From Nitrospirota bacterium (GTDB lineage Bacteria > Nitrospirota > Thermodesulfovibrionia > Thermodesulfovibrionales > UBA6898), in contig JAJYLU010000190.1 in assembly GCA_021787505.1 (NCBI GenBank), positions 1 through 5,047 of the forward strand: a stretch of DNA of 5,047 nucleotides, written 5' to 3'. Below are positions 1 through 3,955 of this stretch, piece by piece. The notes beneath the pieces are model-generated. The model searched no databases. It had not been told where the DNA came from and saw nothing but the letters and a program-made list of their open reading frames with translations. The stretch's first letter is position 1. Each line of letters starts with the position of its first letter. The position numbers and the translations under genes are program-made.

Positions 1-1182
1 GTCCTGCGCGTCAAGACTGACCGAGATGCTGTCGACGATCCCTTTCAGATCGGGAAGGATGTCCCGCTTGTGGATTAGATTGGCGTGACCGTTAGTGTTG
101 ATCCTTACCCTTCCTCCCCGTTCCTTTATCCAGCGGGCCACAACCTTTACCGTGTCCAGGCGCTCGAAGGGCTCGCCGTAACCGCAGAAAACTACTTCCT
201 TATAAAGGGAAGGGTCGCCGATTGAGCTCGTGATTTCCTCCTCAGTCGGTTCATGGCTGAGTCTCAGCCGGTGCCCCTTGACGAAATCGGAACGGAACTT
301 TACACAGAAGGAGCACGCGTTGGTGCAGCGGTTCGTGATGTTCAGGTAGAGACTGTCCCGGATTTGGTAGGCGATCTCTGCCCTGTCAGGGATGGTCCCT
401 ATTCCGAATAGCCGCTTGGCGTTGAGCGACGTGATCCGCGCCAGGTCGTCAAGACTGATCTCTCTCAGGTCAGCGATTAACCTTGCAGTGTATTCCAGAT
501 ATGAAGGCTCATTGCGTCTCCCTCTGAGCGGCTCCGGTGAGAGGTAGGGGGCATCGGTCTCGATCAACAGATAGTCGTCGGGGATGAAGCGCGCTATCTC
601 GCGCAAGCGCGACGACTTCTTGAACGTCACCGGACCTGCAATCGATATGGAAAATCCCATCGACATGGCTTGCTCCGCCATATGAAGGTCACCGGAAAAG
701 CAGTGCAAGACACCACGGTTTATGCCAGACTCGGCAAGGATAGCCGTTGTGTCCTCCTTCGCCTCCCTGCTATGGACTATGACCGGCAGCCCGGCCTCCT
801 TCGCGAGGCGGAGATGCTTTCTGAAGACCTCCCTCTGGATATCGCGGGGCGAGTGGTCGTAATGGTAGTCGAGTCCGGTCTCGCCTATCGCAACGACTTT
901 CCTGTTCCGTGCGCGAGAGGCGAGCCCGAGGTACATTTTGTCAGAAAAGTCCTTCGCATCATGGGGATGGACGCCGACCGCCGCATAGATAAAATCGTAC
1001 AAGGTCGCGAGTTCCATTGCTTTTGCGGTGCTGTCGAAGTCCGATCCTACTGATATCAGCGCCTCAAATCCGGCGTCCTTTGCACGCGCAATGACCTCCT
1101 CCCTGTCGTTGTCGAACTCGGACATGTCTAGGTGACAGTGCGTATCGATCAGCGGAACTCTTCTGTTATCTTTTTCGGTCAT
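1..1182 (-). CDS. TatD-family metal-dependent hydrolase fused to a radical SAM domain (3' end beyond the window)
   Basis: 394 codons are visible from ATG at 1182 to the left edge without a stop. Residues 1 to about 262 form a TatD-type amidohydrolase barrel (predicted cytoplasmic metal-dependent DNase): the HCH pair at 15-17, VGVHPHD near 70, E101 in AIGETGLDYHYD, H137 in IVHSREA, H160 in LHCFSGD and D210 in IETDAPYL are the expected metal and catalytic positions. After a short linker, a radical SAM domain begins near residue 276 with the 4Fe-4S motif C286-x3-C290-x2-C293 (CTNACSFC), then FCGYGEPFERL (the usual GGE-like SAM-binding region, near 332), RINTNGHANL near 360 and SISVSLDAQ at the edge. 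Radical SAM proteins linked to TatD are a known but functionally uncharacterised group; here the two are one polypeptide. An in-frame TAA at 1201-1203 limits the start to this ATG or a TTG at 1200. No Shine-Dalgarno sequence is present. Domain calls are firm; substrate is unknown. Confidence 0.93.
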   Translation of the reverse strand, partial: MTEKDNRRVPLIDTHCHLDMSEFDNDREEVIARAKDAGFEALISVGSDFDSTAKAMELATLYDFIYAAVGVHPHDAKDFSDKMYLGLASRARNRKVVAIGETGLDYHYDHSPRDIQREVFRKHLRLAKEAGLPVIVHSREAKEDTTAILAESGINRGVLHCFSGDLHMAEQAMSMGFSISIAGPVTFKKSSRLREIARFIPDDYLLIETDAPYLSPEPLRGRRNEPSYLEYTARLIADLREISLDDLARITSLNAKRLFGIGTIPDRAEIAYQIRDSLYLNITNRCTNACSFCVKFRSDFVKGHRLRLSHEPTEEEITSSIGDPSLYKEVVFCGYGEPFERLDTVKVVARWIKERGGRVRINTNGHANLIHKRDILPDLKGIVDSISVSLDAQD

Positions 1183-1188
1183 CTTTAT

Positions 1189-1218
1189 ATGATACGACAA
1201 TTAGCAGGGTGCTGTCAT
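1189..1218 (-). promoter_or_regulatory. Probable sigma70-type promoter for the TatD-radical SAM gene, giving a leaderless or near-leaderless mRNA
   Basis: Read on the minus strand, a -35-like ATGACA (1218-1213) and a -10-like TATCAT (1194-1189) are separated by 18 bases; each matches its consensus at five of six positions. The -10 box ends six bases before the ATG at 1182, so transcription would start at or next to the start codon. This agrees with the lack of a ribosome binding site. The match is by eye only. Confidence 0.45.
1200..1214. repeat. Direct repeat, copy 1 (ATTAGCAGGGTGCTG)
   Basis: This 15-base stretch matches 1475-1489 at 13 of 15 positions in the same orientation, with an uninterrupted shared core GCAGGGTGC. 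It lies in the spacer of the probable promoter of the TatD-radical SAM gene. The two copies bracket most of the gap between that gene and apgM. It may mark an old insertion or duplication, or be a shared protein site; chance is also possible at this length. Confidence 0.35.
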
Positions 1219-1474
1219 GAAAACGGCCGCCAAGCATGGCTAATTAACTTATCGGTGCGGGAAGGCTAAGGAGGACATGCCGAAAAAGTACATAAATTCG
1301 GCAGATATGATTTTCATTCACGTAAACGCAGCTTTAATCTTGACTGACATTCAGAAAAAGGTTCATCGCTACATACCAAGGCTGTGCGGAGCTCAGGTTA
1401 TGGATCTTTTTTATCACATCCTCCTTCTTTTCTTAGATCTAGTGTGCAACTGTAAGGTTTACAGATTTGTTGCG

Positions 1475-1489
1475 ATTGGCAGGGTGCGG
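1475..1489. repeat. Direct repeat, copy 2 (ATTGGCAGGGTGCGG)
   Basis: This is the second copy of the 15-base repeat at 1200-1214, differing at two positions. Its right end abuts the 7-bp inverted repeat that starts at 1488. I saw no terminal inverted repeats just inside the two copies that would make a clean transposon-like unit. Confidence 0.35.
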
Positions 1490-1531
1490 TATTTGAGGGG
1501 AAATACCAAGCCAGACGAAAAAAAAGGCTTG
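1488..1531 (-). terminator. Two adjacent hairpins after apgM, possible 3' end or terminator
   Basis: Beyond the apgM stop codon (1533-1535) there are two perfect inverted repeats. One has CAAGCC (1507-1512) and GGCTTG (1526-1531) around a 13-base loop with eight T residues on the minus strand. The other has GGTATTT (1488-1494) and AAATACC (1501-1507) around a six-base loop. In the apgM mRNA they would form back to back, the first starting one base after the stop. The U8 run is in a loop rather than after a stem, so this is not a textbook intrinsic terminator; it could instead protect or mark the 3' end. Confidence 0.35.
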
Positions 1532-1532
1532 A

Positions 1533-2741
1533 CTATGCGCCGAATTTCTTTAGTCGTCCGGCGTTGGCCAGCGCGAGAGGCATGAGGTTTACCGTGGGGA
1601 AGATGCCGAGTTCGCCTTTCGTGCACTCTCTTTCCGAAAAACCGGCACAGAGGCCTCCCAGGACATATGGGGATTTGATGAGCACGGGGACCGGGTGCCA
1701 GCTGTGGCCTTTGAGAATGGCGGGCGTTGAGTGATCTCCCGTGACCATGAGGACGTCAGGATTGAGCGAAAGAATCTGGGAGAGGAGGGCGTCGAATTCC
1801 TCGATACGCTTGCATTTTTCCGTGAAATTTCCGTCTTCTCCATAGGAGTCGACCTTCTTCACGTGAAGAAAGAAGAAATCATGGGAATCGTAATTCGCCT
1901 TCAGGAAGTCGATCTCGTCTTGTACTCCGCCTGGGACATGGGGCGTAGACATTCCGACGAGTTTCGCGAGGCCTCCGTACATCGGATACGTGGCGATTGC
2001 TGCCGCGTTGAGACCATAAGCCTCGTCGAATGAAGGGAGATGGGGCATGACCGAAAATCCCCTGAGGAGTATATAATTCGCCTGCTTCTCTTTCTTTAGC
2101 GCAGCGGAGACTTCGGTAACGAACTTTTCTGCCACTTTAGCGACACGCCCCGCGGACGGTGATGATGCCACAGGTGCAAGGGGCGCTTCCCCTTCTTTTT
2201 GGGGGTCGGTGTCGTTCACGGCATCCGCAGCCGGAGTGAGCGGCTCCGGAAACCTGAAAATGACCGCGAACCTGTGCTCCATCCCGGGAGCGAAGAGTAT
2301 CTCCGCATCGTCAATCCTCGTGATCTCAGAACTCAGTTTTTCGGTAATTATTCTGCTCAGCTCGGTAGGTATCCTGCCAGCGCGGCGGTCCTTGATGACG
2401 CCGTTCTCTAGCGTCGCGTAATTGCAGCGGAGACAAATATCGGTTTTTTTCACTTCCATTCCGAGGCCCAACGCCTCCAGTATCCCCCTGCCTATCTGAA
2501 ATTCGACCGGGTCATATCCGAAAAGGGACAGATGACCGGGCCCGCTCCCCGGGGTGATACCATACGCAACCGGCACGTGAAGGCCGCAGGCACCCGCCCG
2601 TGCGAGGGCATCAAGGTTAGGAGTGTTTGCCGCTTCGAGTTCGGTCTTCCCGTTAAGAGGAAGCCCGCCGAGGCCGTCGAGGACAACGAGCACGATCTTG
2701 GTGGAATTCTTTTGTACAAGTCCTTTCAGTAATTTTTGCAT
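1533..2741 (-). CDS. apgM: 2,3-bisphosphoglycerate-independent phosphoglycerate mutase, archaeal type (ApgM), 402 aa
   Basis: This cytoplasmic enzyme interconverts 3- and 2-phosphoglycerate in glycolysis and gluconeogenesis; the family belongs to the alkaline phosphatase superfamily and uses two metal ions and a serine nucleophile. The first metal aspartate is D22 in VVLDGLGGLP, the nucleophile S66 in TPGSGPGHLSLFGYDP (63-78), and the later metal motifs are HVKKVDSYGEDG (293-304), TGDHSTP (334-340) and HSWHP (346-350). The NDTDPQKEG stretch near 176 and the conserved LLRGFS (225-230) also fit ApgM. Length is typical, so the gene is complete. The position usually filled by His in the DxxGH metal motif reads Glu (E302). 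There is no Shine-Dalgarno sequence before the ATG, which sits in the loop of an inverted repeat. Related homoserine kinase-like ApgM paralogues exist, so the exact substrate is a family-level assignment. It is divergent from cooC. Confidence 0.95.
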   Translation of the reverse strand: MQKLLKGLVQKNSTKIVLVVLDGLGGLPLNGKTELEAANTPNLDALARAGACGLHVPVAYGITPGSGPGHLSLFGYDPVEFQIGRGILEALGLGMEVKKTDICLRCNYATLENGVIKDRRAGRIPTELSRIITEKLSSEITRIDDAEILFAPGMEHRFAVIFRFPEPLTPAADAVNDTDPQKEGEAPLAPVASSPSAGRVAKVAEKFVTEVSAALKKEKQANYILLRGFSVMPHLPSFDEAYGLNAAAIATYPMYGGLAKLVGMSTPHVPGGVQDEIDFLKANYDSHDFFFLHVKKVDSYGEDGNFTEKCKRIEEFDALLSQILSLNPDVLMVTGDHSTPAILKGHSWHPVPVLIKSPYVLGGLCAGFSERECTKGELGIFPTVNLMPLALANAGRLKKFGA

Positions 2742-2759
2742 GTCGAAATGTTACTGAAA
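2724..2759 (-). promoter_or_regulatory. Perfect 9-bp inverted repeat enclosing the apgM start codon
   Basis: TTTCAGTAA (2724-2732) and TTACTGAAA (2751-2759) are exact reverse complements separated by 18 bases. The apgM ATG (2741-2739) lies in the loop, and the right arm overlaps the proposed -10 box. It could be an operator for a dimeric regulator or an mRNA hairpin at the start codon. Only two of nine pairs are G-C, which makes a stable RNA hairpin less likely than a protein site. No regulator is identified. Confidence 0.4.
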
Positions 2760-2776
2760 ATCGGGCAACTTTGCAA
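2748..2776 (-). promoter_or_regulatory. Possible apgM promoter placing transcription start at the ATG
   Basis: On the minus strand TTGCAA (2776-2771) and TAACAT (2753-2748) are separated by 17 bases, each matching the sigma70 consensus at four of six positions. The -10-like box ends six bases before the ATG, the same spacing as for the TatD-radical SAM gene. With no ribosome binding site, a leaderless mRNA is plausible. The hexamers are weak, so confidence is limited. Confidence 0.35.
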
Positions 2777-2796
2777 GTAAAGAGGGCATTTCGGAA

Positions 2797-2850
2797 TAAC
2801 GTTCCCGCCTTTGCCACCCCCTCTTAAGATAAGAGGGGAAGGGGGAGTTA
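2797..2850. repeat. REP-like palindromic intergenic element
   Basis: The core is a perfect hairpin: CCCCTCTTA (2818-2826), loop AGA, TAAGAGGGG (2830-2838). It is enclosed by an imperfect outer arm starting with TAAC (2797-2800) and ending with GTTA (2847-2850), with further pairable CCTT/AAGG segments. Strings of C's followed by strings of G's around a short loop, which translate as runs like PPSPL-GG in spurious reading frames, are typical of dispersed palindromic repeats in Desulfobacterota, Nitrospirota and cyanobacterial genomes (established knowledge, not searched here). Only one copy is in this window, so repetition in the genome is inferred. It lies between the two divergent promoters. 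Confidence 0.55.
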
Positions 2851-2873
2851 CTGTCCCGGGATGATTGCGAGAC

Positions 2874-2902
2874 TTCATGATTGGCAGCTGGTCAATCATG
2901 AA
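2874..2902 (+). promoter_or_regulatory. Perfect inverted repeat upstream of cooC, candidate operator
   Basis: TTCATGATTG (2874-2883) and CAATCATGAA (2893-2902) are exact reverse complements with a nine-base spacer containing CAGCTG, itself palindromic. Half-site centres are 19 bp apart, near two helical turns, as expected for a dimeric DNA-binding regulator. It lies immediately upstream of the possible -35 element of cooC, a usual place for an activator. It does not match the CooA site I know (TGTCA-type half-sites). The bound protein is unknown. Confidence 0.45.
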
Positions 2903-2904
2903 CC

Positions 2905-2939
2905 TTGATAGCCTTCCGCGCAAGGAAATGATATATAAT
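2905..2939 (+). promoter_or_regulatory. Probable cooC promoter region
   Basis: A perfect -10 hexamer TATAAT lies at 2934-2939, overlapped by an extended -10-like TGATATATA (2929-2937). A -35-like TTGATA (2905-2910) is 23 bases upstream of TATAAT, longer than the usual 17; a register using ATGATA (2928-2933) as the -10 gives 17 bases. The poor spacing would fit an activator-dependent promoter served by the dyad at 2874-2902, which is an inference. The exact start site cannot be chosen by eye. Confidence 0.4.
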
Positions 2940-2954
2940 GAAAGAAAACGAAAA

Positions 2955-2960
2955 AAGGAG
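2955..2960 (+). promoter_or_regulatory. Ribosome binding site of cooC (AAGGAG)
   Basis: AAGGAG lies nine bases before the ATG at 2970. It decides that start over an in-frame ATG at 2865, which would add 35 residues ahead of the conserved nucleotide-binding N-terminus. Confidence 0.75.
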
Positions 2961-2969
2961 TATTTATAT

Positions 2970-3737
2970 ATGGCATATGTAGTGGCATTGGCAGGAAAGG
3001 GCGGCACAGGAAAGACGAGCATTGCCGCCCTGACGGTGAAATATCTGATCGAGAAGAAGAAGAAACCGGTGCTGGCGGTGGACGCCGACAGCAACTCCTG
3101 CCTGAATGAGGCGCTCGGCGTCGATGTGCACGCCACCATAGGGCACCTCAGGGAAGAGTCGCTCCAGACTATTCGCAGCGGGGGCGACCGGCCCGGCGGC
3201 ATGTCGATGGAACAGCTCTTCGATTATCAGGTGCAGCAGTCGATCATCGAGGCGAGAGGATTTGATCTTATCGTCATGGGGAGGCCTGAGGGTCCGGGCT
3301 GCTACTGCGCCGCGAATAACATCATCAGGAAATACACCGACAAACTGTCGGAGACCTACTCGTATGTCGTGATCGACAACGAGGCCGGGATGGAGCACCT
3401 GAGCCGGCGCACTACGCACAAGGTCGATCTTCTGCTGATCGTGAGCGATCCGACGGTCCGGGGGTTGCGTACCGCCAAGAGGATCGACGGACTGGTGAAG
3501 GAACTCGAACTGGACGTTGCCAAACACGCCTTCATCATCAACCGCGTATCCGGTGACGAGGGACAGGAACTGAAGAAGGTGGCGGAGGAACTGGGGCTGA
3601 CGGTCGCAGGACTTGTACCCCAGGACCATAATATCTTCGAGTTTGACCTTCAGGGCAAAGGAATCGTCGGGCTTCCCGCCGATTCCCCTGCAGTCATGGC
3701 GCTGTACGGGATTCTGGATACGTTTGAGATAGGGTAA
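2970..3737 (+). CDS. cooC: CooC/AcsF-type nickel-insertion ATPase for carbon monoxide dehydrogenase, 255 aa
   Basis: This is a cytoplasmic P-loop ATPase of the SIMIBI/MinD class, which also includes the nitrogenase iron protein. The deviant Walker A motif GKGGTGKT spans 9-16 with signature lysine K10 and P-loop K15; D38 and D40 in LAVDADSN follow, D136 lies in YVVIDNEAGMEHLSRRTT, and NR (191-192) is the usual nucleotide-base region. The family-defining CxC pair is C111 and C113 in PEGPGCYCAANN, which in studied CooC proteins binds metal at the dimer interface. Members use ATP hydrolysis to help load nickel into the CODH active site or the ACS A-cluster. Length is normal for the family and both ends are intact. 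No cooS, acs or cooA gene is in view; it is transcribed alone and divergently from apgM. The CooC family call is strong; which enzyme it serves (CODH, ACS or a paralogue partner) cannot be told. Confidence 0.9.
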   Translation: MAYVVALAGKGGTGKTSIAALTVKYLIEKKKKPVLAVDADSNSCLNEALGVDVHATIGHLREESLQTIRSGGDRPGGMSMEQLFDYQVQQSIIEARGFDLIVMGRPEGPGCYCAANNIIRKYTDKLSETYSYVVIDNEAGMEHLSRRTTHKVDLLLIVSDPTVRGLRTAKRIDGLVKELELDVAKHAFIINRVSGDEGQELKKVAEELGLTVAGLVPQDHNIFEFDLQGKGIVGLPADSPAVMALYGILDTFEIG

Positions 3738-3955
3738 GCGGGAACATTTCGTCCCCCTTTCTATAGAGCGCCCAATATACCTTGATCTTAATAGTTCTTT
3801 ATGGGCAGATAATAGCATACGGATACAAATATCACTTCTGCAAGATGAAAGACCCCATTTACACATTCCCTCCTTTTTTCTTTCCTCATTCTCAGCCATT
3901 ACCTGCCCTTTTTGCCGCTGCAAGTTTCCAATATCGTCCTTGCCAACATCATCGC
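3738..3955. other. Convergent intergenic region, 218 bases, no gene seen
   Basis: This AT-rich gap lies between the cooC stop and the stop of the Rhs gene. A very weak hairpin GGGA (3740-3743)/TCCC (3752-3755) followed by a short T run could act as the cooC terminator but is not convincing. On the minus strand an AAGGAGG-like motif near 3870 precedes an ATG, but the frame behind it runs antisense through cooC and resembles nothing I know. No terminator with a clear stem and T tract is visible for either gene. Confidence 0.45.

Larger units (their letters stand above)
1203..1532. other. Intergenic region of about 330 bases, no convincing gene
   Basis: The region is more AT-rich than the flanking genes. 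The left end holds the minus-strand promoter of the TatD-radical SAM gene; the right end holds paired inverted repeats beyond the apgM stop. A small dyad CTGTAA-ggt-TTACAG lies at 1450-1464. Shine-Dalgarno-like AGGAGG sequences occur on both strands, but the reading frames behind them are not persuasive: on the plus strand the motif at 1268-1274 sits only two bases before ATG 1277, and on the minus strand a similar motif near 1420 leads into a 27-codon frame from a GTG. I recognise no tRNA, riboswitch or small-RNA family, and the gap could still hold an unrecognised small RNA. Confidence 0.5.

Noticed and set aside
670..1053. Plus-strand frame of 127 codons
   Set aside because: It lies wholly antisense to the clearly conserved TatD domain.
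1325..1410. Minus-strand short frame of about 27 codons from a GTG behind an AGGAGG motif near 1420
   Set aside because: The spacing is again only two bases, the protein is very short, and nothing in it is recognisable. Two poor frames on opposite strands point to chance purine runs.
1277..1585. Plus-strand reading frame of 102 codons after an AAGGAGG motif
   Set aside because: The motif is only two bases from the ATG, the protein resembles no family I know, and its last 50 or so bases run antisense into the apgM 3' end.
2865..2969. Longer N-terminus for CooC from the ATG at 2865
   Set aside because: The family starts just before the Walker A motif, a good ribosome binding site precedes ATG 2970, and the extra segment overlaps the dyad and promoter.
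2726..3202. Minus-strand frame of 158 codons across the divergent control region
   Set aside because: It translates the REP-like palindrome and the antisense of cooC, giving the low-complexity PPSPL-GG-type text typical of such repeats.
3740..3760. Terminator for cooC
   Set aside because: Only a four-pair stem and a three-base T run are visible, too weak to list as a feature.
2964..3923. Minus-strand frame of 319 codons antisense to cooC
   Set aside because: Its length follows from the codon pattern of cooC on the other strand. The part outside cooC shows no domain, and a cysteine-rich stretch near its start has no recognisable spacing.
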